A stretch of DNA of 64,000 nucleotides from an uncultured Aliiroseovarius sp. (GCF_947492455.1 NZ_CANLNB010000005.1:62001-126000); one strand, 5' to 3'. Positions 26,421 through 35,767 are shown, counted from the stretch's first letter. Notes: generated by a model from the letters alone, not told the origin. Numbers and translations are program-made.

Positions 26421-27584
26421 TTGCCGATCCGAAACCGTTTTGCCGAGCTTCACAAGGACATCACTGCGTGGCGTCAGGATTTCCACGAACATCCCGAGCT
26501 GCTGTTCGATACGCATCGTACGTCCGGCATCGTGGCCGAGAAGCTGCGCGCGTTCGGCTGTGACGAGGTGGTTGAAGGGATCGGGCGCACGGGCGTCGTT
26601 GGCGTGATCCGCGGGCGTGAGACAGAGTCGGGCAAGGTGGTCGGTCTGCGGGCCGATATGGATGCACTGCCGATCCATGAGGAAACCAGGTTGGACTATG
26701 CCTCTAAAACGCCCGGAAAGATGCATGCTTGTGGCCACGATGGACATACCGCGATGCTGTTGGGCGCCGCCCAGTATCTGGCCGAAACCCGCAACTTCGA
26801 CGGTACCTGTGTGGTGATCTTCCAACCCGCCGAAGAAGGTGGGGGCGGTGGCCGTGTCATGTGCGAAGACGGGCTGATGGATCGGTTCGGCGTGCAAGAG
26901 GTGTATGGCATGCACAACTGGCCCGGCCAGCCCTTGGGAGCATTTGCGATCCGCCCCGGTCCGTTCTTTGCGGCGGCCGATCTTCTGGACATCCAGTTCA
27001 TCGGGCGTGGCGGGCATGCGGCGAAACCTCATGACACAATCGACCCCGTGGTGATGGCCGCGCAGGCGGTAACCGCGCTTCAGACCATTGCGTCGCGCAA
27101 TGCGGATCCGACGTTGCAGGTGGTGGTCTCGATCACTTCGGTCGAAACGTCCTCGACCACCTTCAACGTGATCCCGCAATCCGTGCAACTGAAAGGCACC
27201 GTGCGCACCCTGTCGCCCGAGATCCGTGATCTGGCCGAGACGCGCATTGCCGAGATCTGCAATGGGATCGCGGCGACCTTTGGCGGTGAGGCCAAAGTCC
27301 GGTACGAACGGAACTATCCGGTGATGGTGAACCACAGCGACGAGACGGAATTCGCTGCGGAGGCCGCACGCAAGGTGTCGGGGGAGTGCTCTGAGGCCCC
27401 CTTGGTCATGGGCGGCGAAGATTTCGCCTTCATGCTGGAAGAGCGTCCCGGCGCCTATATTCTGATGGGGAACGGGGACACTGCCATGGTCCATCACCCG
27501 GAATACAACTTCAATGACGAAGCGATCCCGCAGGGCTGTTCGTGGTGGGCAGAAATGGCGGAAAGTCGGATGCCGATTGGCTGA
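26421..27584 (+). CDS. M20 family amidohydrolase (hippurate hydrolase-like)
   Basis: A 387-residue metal-dependent amidohydrolase of the M20D/HipO type, which cleaves N-acyl amino acids. The start is TTG 26421, seven bases after AAAAGGAT; it gives the standard family length and N-terminus (IRNRFAELHKDITAWRQDFH), whereas an in-frame ATG-type start 38 codons earlier adds residues without family character. Metal and catalytic motifs: DFHEHPEL, ADMDALP, HACGHDGHT, QPAEEGGGG and MHNWPG, then GGEDFAFML. It is divergent from the ABC importer operon and convergent with moaA. Hippurate specificity is a family label; other N-acyl amino acids are as likely. Confidence 0.87.
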   Translation: MPIRNRFAELHKDITAWRQDFHEHPELLFDTHRTSGIVAEKLRAFGCDEVVEGIGRTGVVGVIRGRETESGKVVGLRADMDALPIHEETRLDYASKTPGKMHACGHDGHTAMLLGAAQYLAETRNFDGTCVVIFQPAEEGGGGGRVMCEDGLMDRFGVQEVYGMHNWPGQPLGAFAIRPGPFFAAADLLDIQFIGRGGHAAKPHDTIDPVVMAAQAVTALQTIASRNADPTLQVVVSITSVETSSTTFNVIPQSVQLKGTVRTLSPEIRDLAETRIAEICNGIAATFGGEAKVRYERNYPVMVNHSDETEFAAEAARKVSGECSEAPLVMGGEDFAFMLEERPGAYILMGNGDTAMVHHPEYNFNDEAIPQGCSWWAEMAESRMPIG

Positions 27585-27593
27585 GGTGAGATT

Positions 27594-27657
27594 GGGGGAG
27601 GGGCGTTGCCCCTCGGCCCGATTGGGCCTCACCCCAGGATACTTGAAACAAGAAAAA
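27594..27657. repeat. Convergent-junction GC element, copy 1
   Basis: Two adjacent hairpins, GAGGGGC (27598-27604) / GCCCCTC (27608-27614) and GGCCC (27615-27619) / GGGCC (27624-27628), followed by ACCCCAGGATACTTGAAAC and CAAGAAAAAGC. The same plan recurs at 30895-30969. The hairpins follow the plus-strand stop, while the A-run forms the T-run of the moaA terminator on the other strand. Confidence 0.65.
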
Positions 27658-27679
27658 GCGGGCCGGAGTCAGCCGCCCG
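27650..27679 (-). terminator. Intrinsic terminator of moaA
   Basis: On the minus strand CGGGC (27679-27675) pairs with GCCCG (27663-27659), followed by CTTTTTCTTG. The stem's first arm lies inside the last codons of moaA, so the terminator starts before the stop codon. Confidence 0.6.
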
Positions 27680-28676
27680 TGTGGTTCATGTGCCGGATGG
27701 TCTGGCCGCGGATTTCCTGACGGCTATAGTCGAAATCATGCCCCTTGGGTTTGCGCCCGATCGCGGCGTGGATCGCGTCGATCAGCACCGCGTCGCTTTC
27801 TGAGGACCGCAGGGGCGCGCGTAGGTCCGACATACCGTCATGACCAAGACAGGTATAAAGCTGGCCGGTGCAGCTCATCCGGACACGGTTGCAGCTTTCG
27901 CAGAAATTATGGGTCATCGGCGTGATGAAGCCGATTTTCTGGCCGGTTTCCTCGACCCGTACATAGCGTGCGGGGCCACCGGTATTGTAATCCAGATCGT
28001 TCAGGGTCAGCTTGCTTTCCAGATGCGCGCGCAGATCGGTCAGGGGCCAGTATTGATCCAGCCGGTTTTCCTCGCCCATGTCGCCCATCGGCATGACCTC
28101 GATAAAGGTCAGGTCCATATCTTTCTGGGCGCACCAGTCGGCAAGGGCGAAGACCTCGTCATCGTTGAAGCCTTTCAGCGCCACGGCGTTGATTTTGACG
28201 CGCAGGCCGGCGTTCTGGGCGGCCTCAATCCCGCGCAGCACTTGCGGCAGGCGACCCCAGCGGGTGATTTCGGCAAACTTATCTTCGTTCAGCGTGTCGA
28301 GCGAGATATTCACCCGCCGCACGCCAGCCTTGAACAGGTCATCGGCAAAGCGGTGTAGTTGCGATCCGTTGGTGGTCAGCGTCAGCTCGTCCAGCGCACC
28401 GCTGTCCAGATGCCGCCCCATCGCGTCGAAGAAACCCATGATGCCCTTACGGACCAGAGGTTCTCCGCCCGTAATGCGTAGCTTGCGCACGCCCAGCCCG
28501 ATGAAGGCCGTGCAAAGGCGATCCAATTCCTCGAGCGTCAGAAGATCCTTTTTGGGCAGGAAGGTCATGTTTTCAGACATGCAATAGGTGCAGCGGAAAT
28601 CACACCGGTCTGTCACGGACAGGCGCAGATAGGTCACCGGGCGGTGAAACGGGTCGACAAGCTTGGGCGTTTCCAT
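27669..28676 (-). CDS. moaA: GTP 3',8-cyclase MoaA
   Basis: This radical-SAM enzyme performs the first step of molybdenum cofactor synthesis, turning GTP into 3',8-cyclo-GTP. The 335-residue protein has the N-terminal radical-SAM cluster ligands Cys25, Cys29 and Cys32 (CDFRCTYC), the SAM-binding GGEPLV segment, and the C-terminal substrate-side cluster motif [12 protein letters not shown] followed by a further cysteine in YTCLG. It ends in the conserved Gly-Gly tail needed for activity. It stands alone, convergent with the amidohydrolase gene; other moa/moe genes are not in the window. Confidence 0.96.
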   Translation of the reverse strand: METPKLVDPFHRPVTYLRLSVTDRCDFRCTYCMSENMTFLPKKDLLTLEELDRLCTAFIGLGVRKLRITGGEPLVRKGIMGFFDAMGRHLDSGALDELTLTTNGSQLHRFADDLFKAGVRRVNISLDTLNEDKFAEITRWGRLPQVLRGIEAAQNAGLRVKINAVALKGFNDDEVFALADWCAQKDMDLTFIEVMPMGDMGEENRLDQYWPLTDLRAHLESKLTLNDLDYNTGGPARYVRVEETGQKIGFITPMTHNFCESCNRVRMSCTGQLYTCLGHDGMSDLRAPLRSSESDAVLIDAIHAAIGRKPKGHDFDYSRQEIRGQTIRHMNHTGG

Positions 28677-28770
28677 GCGATGAACCTAAGCGTGGGCAAA
28701 GCTGCGCGCAAGTCACGGCCACGTCATTTCAACCGTTGAATGCGTCTGCGAATTGCGCCAGTTTGCCTGT

Positions 28771-29235
28771 ATGAAACAGGTTCTTCTTATCTCTGCCGCC
28801 TGTCTGGCCGTCACGGGGTGTGCCGGCGTGGACGTGAACACTCTTTGGCCGACGCCGCCGCATCTGCGTCAGGCTCCGGCTGGGCCGATCACGAATCCCG
28901 ATGCGCCGCCTGCGGACGCGACGACGGCGGATGAATTCAACACTGCCAGCGCGGGTGACAATGTCGCCGCCCTGTCATCGGCCCCCACACCTACGGGTGC
29001 GTTGGGCACGACGGTGGCCAATCTGGGTGATCCGACCATCCCGGGCTTTTGGGTGGAGACCCCGCTTGTCACCACCGAGACCGAGGGCCGTGTGCAGTCC
29101 AAGGCGACCGGGCGCACGGTGAAAGTGACGCTGAAGCCGACCTCGACCGGTGGGAGCCGGATTTCGATCTCGGCCTTGCAGCTGCTGGATTTGGATTTGT
29201 CCGGTCTGCATGAGCTGGTGGTCTTCGGGTCGTGA
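28771..29235 (+). CDS. Small lipoprotein of unknown function
   Basis: A 154-residue protein with a lipoprotein signal: basic start MKQ, hydrophobic core, and lipobox AVTG-Cys at residues 14-18, so Cys18 would be lipidated. The stretch after it is low-complexity, rich in Ala, Pro and Thr (about residues 25-90). The C-terminal half is more ordered (GFWVETPLV, KATGRTVKVTL, SISALQLLDL). I take ATG 28771 because the alternative six codons upstream would extend the signal with polar residues. The stop codon overlaps the GTG start of the acyl-CoA synthetase (GTGA), so the two are co-translated. I recognise no specific family. Confidence 0.65.
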   Translation: MKQVLLISAACLAVTGCAGVDVNTLWPTPPHLRQAPAGPITNPDAPPADATTADEFNTASAGDNVAALSSAPTPTGALGTTVANLGDPTIPGFWVETPLVTTETEGRVQSKATGRTVKVTLKPTSTGGSRISISALQLLDLDLSGLHELVVFGS

Positions 29236-30893
29236 CGTCCGTGACAGACGCGGCGTGGCTGGCCCATGGCCGCGCCCGCAAGCTTGTTTCGCCTTGGGGA
29301 CCATGGCGGGACATGCAGGACGGGTTTTCATGGGATATTCCCGAACAGTTCAACATTGGCGAGCGCTGCTGCGACAGTTGGGCGGCGTTAGATCCCGACC
29401 GGATCGCGCTGACCCATGTGCGCCAAGACGGCAGTGTCGAGGATTGGAGTTTCGGCCGCTTGAAAGAGGCCTCGGACCGGTTTGCGACGGTTCTGCGCGC
29501 GGCGGGGCTTGAGAAAGGCGACCGCATCGCGGTGTTGCTAGGGCAGGGGCCCGAGGTCCTGATCACCCATTTTGCAGCTTACAAGCTGGGCGCGGTTGTG
29601 TTGCCGTTATTCACGCTTTTTGGTGCGGATGCGTTGGCCTATCGCCTGTCTGATAGCGGCGCCAAACTGGTGGTCACGGACCCCGACAACATGGCGAAAC
29701 TGTCCGAAATCCGCGCCGATTTGCCCACGCTTCAGGCGGTTTTCACGGTGAAGCCCTGCGACGGGGCCACGGATATGTGGCGTGCACTGGACGCTGCCGA
29801 TCCGCTGACCGATCCCGTCAATACGCTGTCGGAAGATCCGGCGGTGATGATCTATACCTCGGGCACCACCGGTCCGCCCAAAGGGGTGCTGCATGCACAT
29901 CGGTTCCTTCTGGGGCATCTGCCTTGCGTCGAAACTTTTAACGAGGACTTTCCGCAGGCGGGAGACAAAGGCTGGACCCCGGCCGATTGGGCATGGATCG
30001 GCGGCTTGATGGATCTGGCGCTGCCGTTTCTGTATTTCGGCGTGCCCATCGTTAGTCACCGGATGCGTAAGTTCGAGGCCGAGGTCGCCTATCGATTGAT
30101 GGCCGACCACAAGCTGCGCAACTTATTCATGCCGCCTACTGCACTGAAGCTGCTTCGACAGTCGAATGCTGTGCCCGAGGGTGTTCGCATTCGATCTATT
30201 GGATCAGGCGGTGAAAGCCTTGGCTCAGGGCTACTCGACTGGGCCGATCAGGTGCTGGGCGTGAAGATTAACGAGTTCTACGGCCAGACCGAATGCAATC
30301 TAGTCCTGTCCTCGGTCGCGGGTGCGATGGACGTGAAACCGGGCAGTATGGGGCAGGCCATTCCCGGCCATGAGGTGACCTTGCTTGGCGAGGATGGAGC
30401 ACCTGTTGCCCCCGGCGAGATGGGCGAGATTTGCGTGAAAGCACCCGATCCAGTGATGTTCCTGCGCTATTGGAACCTGCCCGAGAAAACCCGCAAAAAG
30501 TTTCACGAGGTAGACGGTGTAAAATGGCTGCGCACCGGGGATCTGGCGACCCGCGATGCGGCGGGCTATTTCACCTTTGCCAGCCGGGACGACGACGTGA
30601 TCACCTCGGCCGGGTATCGCATAGGGCCGAGCGAGATCGAGAATTGTCTGATGACCCATCCCGACGTGACAATGGCGGCGGTGATCGGCGTGCCAGACCC
30701 TCTGAGAACCGAGGCGGTGAAGGCTGTGGTGGTTCTGCGCGACGGCTGTGGGTCCGAAGGGATGGAAAAAACGTTGATCCAACTGGTCCGTGATCGGATT
30801 AGTCCCCATGTGGCGCCGCGTATTGTCGAGTTTGCGGATCAACTGCCCATGACCGCCACAGGCAAGATCATGCGGCGCGAGCTGCGGGGATAA
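29232..30893 (+). CDS. Acyl-CoA synthetase, AMP-binding family (ACSM-like)
   Basis: A 553-residue member of the ANL adenylating family; it activates a carboxylic acid with ATP and joins it to CoA. Motifs: the P-loop MIYTSGTTGPPKGVLH (about residues 207-222), FYGQTE, the hinge region WLRTGDLATRD, and the C-terminal lysine in TATGKIMRRELRG. It resembles medium-chain or short-chain acyl-CoA synthetases more than Acs. The start is GTG 29232, overlapping the lipoprotein stop; a second GTG at 29241 is possible. It could feed fatty or aromatic acids into beta-oxidation; the sequence does not fix the substrate. Confidence 0.88.
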   Translation: MTSVTDAAWLAHGRARKLVSPWGPWRDMQDGFSWDIPEQFNIGERCCDSWAALDPDRIALTHVRQDGSVEDWSFGRLKEASDRFATVLRAAGLEKGDRIAVLLGQGPEVLITHFAAYKLGAVVLPLFTLFGADALAYRLSDSGAKLVVTDPDNMAKLSEIRADLPTLQAVFTVKPCDGATDMWRALDAADPLTDPVNTLSEDPAVMIYTSGTTGPPKGVLHAHRFLLGHLPCVETFNEDFPQAGDKGWTPADWAWIGGLMDLALPFLYFGVPIVSHRMRKFEAEVAYRLMADHKLRNLFMPPTALKLLRQSNAVPEGVRIRSIGSGGESLGSGLLDWADQVLGVKINEFYGQTECNLVLSSVAGAMDVKPGSMGQAIPGHEVTLLGEDGAPVAPGEMGEICVKAPDPVMFLRYWNLPEKTRKKFHEVDGVKWLRTGDLATRDAAGYFTFASRDDDVITSAGYRIGPSEIENCLMTHPDVTMAAVIGVPDPLRTEAVKAVVVLRDGCGSEGMEKTLIQLVRDRISPHVAPRIVEFADQLPMTATGKIMRRELRG

Positions 30894-30894
30894 A

Positions 30895-30969
30895 GGGGGC
30901 GCTGCCCCCGTCCGGCCTTTCGGGGAAAGGCCAGACTCCCCCGGGATATTTTGGGCAAGAAAAAGCCCA
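30895..30969. repeat. Convergent-junction GC element, copy 2
   Basis: GGGGGC (30895-30900) / GCCCCC (30904-30909) and GGCCTTT (30914-30920) / AAAGGCC (30926-30932), then CCCCCGGGATATTTTGGG and CAAGAAAAAGC (30956-30966). It follows the plus-strand stop by one base. Order and the CCCC-GGATA-TT ... CAAGAAAAAGC core match copy 1 at 27594. Confidence 0.65.
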
Positions 30970-30984
30970 GAAGAAGGATTGGGC
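30956..30984 (-). terminator. Intrinsic terminator of the glmU-glmS-alkD operon
   Basis: On the minus strand GCCCA (30984-30980) pairs with TGGGC (30969-30965), followed by TTTTTCTTG. It lies five bases after the alkD stop, built the same way as the moaA terminator. Confidence 0.55.
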
Positions 30985-30988
30985 CCGG

Positions 30989-31777
30989 TTAGCTGTCGCG
31001 GTCAGGCGTATCGCGGCGCGCGCGGCCCCATCGCTCTTCGCGCAGTCTACGCTGTTCCGCCTTTCGTTTGTCCTTTGCTTCTTTCTGAAGCTGTGCGGGC
31101 GGGGGCAGATATTTCCGCGCTTCTTTCAGGGCAAACGGCTGCAGGGTTTTGGCATGCGGTTTCAGGAAGGCGCGCGCACGATCCGGGTCGTGCTTGGACA
31201 GATCGCGCACCCACCAAGCCACGGCTTTCTGGATGAACCACTCGGGGTCGCTAACATAGCCGTCCGCCCATCCCAAGACGCGATCCCGAACGGCGATCTC
31301 GTCGTCTTTCGGGTTGTTCTGTTTGGTCCAGGGCAGGGTGATCACAAGAGCCGCGCGGCGGGTCCACATGTGATCTGACGTTGTCCATTTCTCGACGTCA
31401 TCAAGGCGCGACGGATCAGCCACAAGACGTTTCTGCCCCGCCATGCAAACGTGATCGGCAATGGCCCAGCTGTCGAAATCCGAAACCCAGCTTTGGATCA
31501 GATCCCACACCGCGTCGTCCGGACGGATACGGGCCTGCGTCAGCAGCTTAGCGGCGGCGATCCGGGCTTCGAACACATCGGTTTTCCACAGCTGATCGGC
31601 CAGCGCCACGCGCTCGTCCACGGACAGCGACTGACGCCATTCCTTGGTCAGGTCATTCAGCGCCGGATTCGGGATGCCCCACACCTCGCGCGTTTGCTTG
31701 TGATAGGCTTTCTGCCCTTCGGCGCGGCCCGGTTCGATCTGGGCCTTCAGCGCGGCCAGCGCGTCGTCTAGTGTCAT
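30989..31777 (-). CDS. AlkD-like DNA alkylation repair protein
   Basis: A 262-residue all-helical protein of the HEAT-repeat DNA glycosylase family (AlkD/AlkC type), which removes N3- and N7-alkylated purines without flipping the base. Visible family features are EVWGIPNPALNDL near the N-terminus, the SWVSDFDSWAIADHV block, which holds Trp and Asp residues like those contacting the lesion, and WTRRAALV with the conserved Arg. The last 35 residues are strongly basic (KEAKDKRKAEQRR...), longer than usual and perhaps a DNA-binding tail. It overlaps the glmS stop by four bases (ATGA), so it is translated as the last gene of glmU-glmS-alkD. Confidence 0.85.
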   Translation of the reverse strand: MTLDDALAALKAQIEPGRAEGQKAYHKQTREVWGIPNPALNDLTKEWRQSLSVDERVALADQLWKTDVFEARIAAAKLLTQARIRPDDAVWDLIQSWVSDFDSWAIADHVCMAGQKRLVADPSRLDDVEKWTTSDHMWTRRAALVITLPWTKQNNPKDDEIAVRDRVLGWADGYVSDPEWFIQKAVAWWVRDLSKHDPDRARAFLKPHAKTLQPFALKEARKYLPPPAQLQKEAKDKRKAEQRRLREERWGRARRDTPDRDS

Positions 31778-33594
31778 TCTACGGTCACCGATTTGGCAAG
31801 ATTGCGGGGTTGATCCACGTCTGTACCCTTTGCGATCGCCGTGTGATAGGCCAAAAGCTGCGCCGGGATGGCATAAAGGATCGGTTGCACCAATTCAGGG
31901 GCTTCCGGCAGCGCAAGCGACTGCCACACACCATCCCCGGCTTCTTGAGCTGCGCGCGCATCGGAAACCAGAACGACGCGGCCGCCACGGGCCATGACCT
32001 CTTGCATGTTGGAGACAGTCTTGTCGAACAGTGCATCATGCGGCGCCATGACAACCGTCGGAGTAACTTTGTCGACCAGCGCGATCGGGCCATGTTTCAA
32101 CTCGCCAGACGCATAGCCTTCGGCGTGGATATAGCTGATTTCCTTGAGTTTCAGTGCGCCTTCCAAGGCCAGCGGGAACATCTGTCCGCGGCCCAGGAAC
32201 AGGACGTCACGCGCCTCGGCTAACTGGCTGGCGATGTTTTTTGTGGCGGCGTCGATGGTCAAGGCGTGGCTCATCAAGCCAGGCAGCTGGCGCAGCTCGG
32301 TCAGGTGTTTCGCAAGGGCCGCGTCGTCCAGATGCCCGCGATCATGGGCGGCTTTCAGGGCCATGATGGCAAAGCTGGCCAGCTGGCAGGTGAACGCCTT
32401 GGTCGAGGCAACAGACACCTCGACGCCCGCATAGATTTCCACCGCCACATCGCTTTCCCGCGCGATCGAGCTTTCGGGCATGTTGATCAGCGATACGATC
32501 TTGTCGACCTTCCCTGCCGAATAGCGCAGCGCGGCCAAAGTGTCGGCGGTTTCGCCCGACTGGCTGACGAACAGGCCGATGGTCTTGGGCGAGAAGGGCG
32601 CCTCGCGATAGCGGAACTCGGACGCGACGTCGATGTCGACGGGCAGGCGCGCGTAGTGTTCGAACCAGTATTTCGCGACCAGCCCGGCGTAATAGGCCGT
32701 GCCACAGGCAACGATGGACAGGCGATCCACGTCTGCGAAATCGACCCCGCCAAGGTCCATGGTGATCTTGTCGCCCGCCGTATAGGCCTTCAGCACATTG
32801 CCGACCACGGTCGGCTGTTCGGCGATTTCCTTCGCCATATAGTGCTTATAGCCGCCTTTCTCGATCCGGGCGGCGTCCAGCTTGACCTGTTTCACGGGGC
32901 GGTTGGCACGGCGGCCTTCGGCGTCATAGATCTCGGCCCCGTCGCGGGTGATGACGGCCCAGTCGCCTTCTTCCAGATAGGTGATTTTGTCCGTCATCGG
33001 CGCCAGTGCGATGGCGTCCGAACCCACGAACATTTCACCGTCTCCGTGACCGATGGCCAAGGGGCTGCCCTTGCGGGCGGCGATCATCAGATCGTGTTCG
33101 CCGTCAAACAGGAAGCATAGCGCAAAGGCGCCATCCAGCTTCGCCAGCGTGGCCTCGACCGCCTCTTTTGGGGTTTTCCCCTGCGCCACATAGCTTTGCG
33201 CCAGCAGGGCGACGGTTTCAGTGTCTGTTTCGGTCGAGAACTCAAATCCTTCGGCGGCGAGCTGATCGCGCAACTCGCGGAAGTTTTCGATAATGCCGTT
33301 ATGGACAACGGCCACGTCGCCTGCGCGGTGCGGGTGGGCGTTGTCGGTTGTAGGCGCGCCGTGGGTGGCCCAGCGGGTGTGACCGATGCCAGATTTGCCC
33401 GAAAGCGGGTTGTGGACCAGCGTGTCCGACAGGTTCACCAGCTTGCCGACCGCACGACGACGGCCCAACTGGCCTTTCGCGTCGATGGTTGCGATACCCG
33501 CGCTGTCATAGCCGCGGTATTCCAACCGCTTCAGTGCTTCGACAAGGATCGGTGCTGCTTCGTGATCGCCAAGTACCCCTACAATACCACACAT
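31774..33594 (-). CDS. glmS: Glutamine-fructose-6-phosphate aminotransferase GlmS
   Basis: GlmS makes glucosamine-6-phosphate from fructose-6-phosphate and glutamine, the entry to UDP-GlcNAc for peptidoglycan and lipopolysaccharide. The 606-residue protein starts with the class II glutaminase domain (catalytic Cys2 in MCGIVGV, THGAPT, AVVHNGIIENF), followed by two SIS sugar-isomerase domains and the typical end DQPRNLAKSVTVE. It lies two bases downstream of glmU and overlaps alkD. The ribosome-binding site is AAAGGAT. I see no glmS ribozyme in the upstream DNA, which is glmU coding sequence. Confidence 0.97.
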   Translation of the reverse strand: MCGIVGVLGDHEAAPILVEALKRLEYRGYDSAGIATIDAKGQLGRRRAVGKLVNLSDTLVHNPLSGKSGIGHTRWATHGAPTTDNAHPHRAGDVAVVHNGIIENFRELRDQLAAEGFEFSTETDTETVALLAQSYVAQGKTPKEAVEATLAKLDGAFALCFLFDGEHDLMIAARKGSPLAIGHGDGEMFVGSDAIALAPMTDKITYLEEGDWAVITRDGAEIYDAEGRRANRPVKQVKLDAARIEKGGYKHYMAKEIAEQPTVVGNVLKAYTAGDKITMDLGGVDFADVDRLSIVACGTAYYAGLVAKYWFEHYARLPVDIDVASEFRYREAPFSPKTIGLFVSQSGETADTLAALRYSAGKVDKIVSLINMPESSIARESDVAVEIYAGVEVSVASTKAFTCQLASFAIMALKAAHDRGHLDDAALAKHLTELRQLPGLMSHALTIDAATKNIASQLAEARDVLFLGRGQMFPLALEGALKLKEISYIHAEGYASGELKHGPIALVDKVTPTVVMAPHDALFDKTVSNMQEVMARGGRVVLVSDARAAQEAGDGVWQSLALPEAPELVQPILYAIPAQLLAYHTAIAKGTDVDQPRNLAKSVTVE

Positions 33595-33596
33595 GT

Positions 33597-34952
33597 TCAG
33601 GATCCTTTCTGACGACGGGCTTTGGACGCCCTTAACTTTTCAAACAATTTCACGGCAAGGCCCGGTTTGATCTCGAGCTTCGGGCGGGCGACGGCCATCG
33701 CCCCCGCGGGCACGTTTTTCGTGACCACGGTGCCGGTGGCGGTCATTGCCTCGTCCCCGACGGATACGGGGGCAACCAGACAGGTATTCGACCCGATGAA
33801 GCTGCGCGCGCCGATGTCGGTGTGGTGTTTTGAGACGCCGTCGTAGTTGCACGTAATCGTGCCCGCGCCGATGTTGGCACCTTCGCCCACACGTGCATCG
33901 CCCACATAGGAGAGGTGGTTTACCTTCGCGCCTTCCTCGATCTGGGCATTCTTGATCTCGACAAAGTTGCCGATCTTGGCGTGTTCGGCCAATTCTGCGC
34001 CGGGGCGAAGGCGGGCATAGGGGCCGACCACCCCACCGCGCGAGACGTGGCACCCTTCCAGGTGCGAGAACGCGCGGATGCGGGCCTCGCTTTCCACGGT
34101 CACGCCGGGGCCGAAGACCACGTTGGGTTCCACGACCGTGTCGCGGCCAATCACGGTATCATGCGAGAAATAGACCGTGTCGGCGGCGATCAGCGTGACG
34201 CCATCTTCCATCGCGGAGGCGCGGGCGTTCGCTTGGAACACCTCTTCCGCGGCGGCCAGTTCAGCGCGCGAGTTGATGCCCAGCGTCTCGGCCTCGTCGC
34301 AGGTGACAACGCGGGCGGTTAGGCCCTTGGTGCGGGCCACTTCTACGATGTCGGTAAGGTAATACTCGCCCGAGGCATTGTCGTTCCCGACACCGTCGAT
34401 CAACTCGAACAGGGTTTGGGCATTCGCCGCGACAACGCCGCTATTACAGAGTGTTACAGCGCGCTCCTCATCCGATGCGTCTTTGAATTCAACGATGCGG
34501 TCCAGTGCGCCGTCATTCACGATCAAGCGGCCATAACGACCGGGATCGGCGGCCTCGAACCCCAGAACGACGACATCGGCGCCCGCAGCGCGTTCGGCGG
34601 CCATGGCCTCCAGCGTGTCCGGACGGATGAACGGCGTGTCGCCATACAGAACGATCGCATCGCCATCGAACCCGTCCAGCGCGGGGCGGGCTTGGGCGAC
34701 GGCATGACCGGTGCCCAGCTGTTCTTCTTGCACGGCGATGGAGATCTCGGGATCCAGATCAGCGGCAGCTTTGCCGACGGTCTCGGCCCCGTGGCCGACG
34801 ACCAGCACGGCGCGTTCGGGCTCAAGCGCGGCACCAGACGCCAGCGCATGCGCAAACAGCGGCGCGCCTGCGACCTCGTGCATCACCTTGGGAAGGTCCG
34901 AATTCATCCGTGTTCCCTTGCCCGCGGCAAGGACAATCAAGGCTGTTGCCAT
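33597..34952 (-). CDS. glmU: Bifunctional GlcNAc-1-P uridylyltransferase / GlcN-1-P acetyltransferase GlmU
   Basis: GlmU carries out the last two steps of UDP-GlcNAc synthesis. The 451-residue protein has the N-terminal uridylyltransferase domain (LAAGKGTRMNSDLPKV, residues 7-22; GTGHAV; LYGDTPF) and a C-terminal left-handed beta-helix with hexapeptide repeats and the acetyltransferase segments YARLRPGA, NFVEIKNA and NYDGVSKH. I choose ATG 34952; a TTG six codons earlier is in frame but leaves the ribosome-binding site too close. It is the first gene of glmU-glmS-alkD and diverges from gph across a 131-base gap. Confidence 0.96.
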   Translation of the reverse strand: MATALIVLAAGKGTRMNSDLPKVMHEVAGAPLFAHALASGAALEPERAVLVVGHGAETVGKAAADLDPEISIAVQEEQLGTGHAVAQARPALDGFDGDAIVLYGDTPFIRPDTLEAMAAERAAGADVVVLGFEAADPGRYGRLIVNDGALDRIVEFKDASDEERAVTLCNSGVVAANAQTLFELIDGVGNDNASGEYYLTDIVEVARTKGLTARVVTCDEAETLGINSRAELAAAEEVFQANARASAMEDGVTLIAADTVYFSHDTVIGRDTVVEPNVVFGPGVTVESEARIRAFSHLEGCHVSRGGVVGPYARLRPGAELAEHAKIGNFVEIKNAQIEEGAKVNHLSYVGDARVGEGANIGAGTITCNYDGVSKHHTDIGARSFIGSNTCLVAPVSVGDEAMTATGTVVTKNVPAGAMAVARPKLEIKPGLAVKLFEKLRASKARRQKGS

Positions 34953-35083
34953 ATCGATCTGCTCTTTCAATTCCTTTTGGCCCGTTTTACCCCTTGGGGC
35001 GTGGCTCGCAAGTCTAAGACGTTCAATTAACCTTACGCGAGGTTACAGGGTCGGCGGGGATTTGCCAAAGAAGGATCTAAGGA

Positions 35084-35767
35084 ATGACGCAAGGCAACGG
35101 AAAACGCACGGTGATCTTTGATCTGGATGGCACGCTGGCGGACACGTCGGGCGACCTGATTGCCGCTGCAAATGCGTGTTTCGAGGGGCTAGGACATGGA
35201 ACGATGCTGGACCCAGTGGCCGATGCGCTGACTGCGTTTCACGGCGGGCGGGCGATGCTGCGTCTTGGGTTCGAAAGGTTGAACGGTGCGGCGGACGAGG
35301 CCGACGTGGACCGCGAGTTCCCAAACCTGCTGACTGCTTACGAGGCCGACATCGACCGGCACACCGTGATCTATCCCGGCACGATGGAGGCGGTTGAACG
35401 GCTGCATGTGGCGGGCTATGCGGTCGGAATTTGCACCAACAAGCCCGAGGGGCTGGCGCGTCTCTTGTTGACGCGACTGGGCATTCTGGACCGGTTCACG
35501 TCGCTGATCGGAGCGGACACATTGCCAACGCGTAAGCCCGACCCAGCGCCATTTGTGGCTGCGGCTTTGCAGGCCGGGGGCGATCCGGCGCGTGCGCTTC
35601 TGGTGGGCGATACCGTGACAGATCGCGAGACCGCGCGGGCTGCAAACGCGCCCTGTATTCTTGTTGGGTTTGGTCCAGAAGGGCCGGGCGTTGCGCGGCT
35701 TGAGCCCGAGGCGATGCTGAACCACTATGACGATCTGGACGACACCGTCGCGCGGCTGATTGGCTAA
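35084..35767 (+). CDS. gph: Phosphoglycolate phosphatase-like HAD hydrolase
   Basis: A 227-residue HAD superfamily phosphatase. Motif I is DLDGTL (nucleophile Asp about residue 12), motif II CTNKPEG, motif III lysine in TRKPDPAPF, and motif IV GDTVTDRETA. The cap domain between motifs I and II is of the helical type found in Gph, which dephosphorylates 2-phosphoglycolate from DNA repair or oxygenase reactions. The nearness to repair and sugar-nucleotide genes does not decide the substrate; other small phosphate esters are possible. Ribosome-binding site AAGGA lies just ahead. Confidence 0.85.
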   Translation: MTQGNGKRTVIFDLDGTLADTSGDLIAAANACFEGLGHGTMLDPVADALTAFHGGRAMLRLGFERLNGAADEADVDREFPNLLTAYEADIDRHTVIYPGTMEAVERLHVAGYAVGICTNKPEGLARLLLTRLGILDRFTSLIGADTLPTRKPDPAPFVAAALQAGGDPARALLVGDTVTDRETARAANAPCILVGFGPEGPGVARLEPEAMLNHYDDLDDTVARLIG

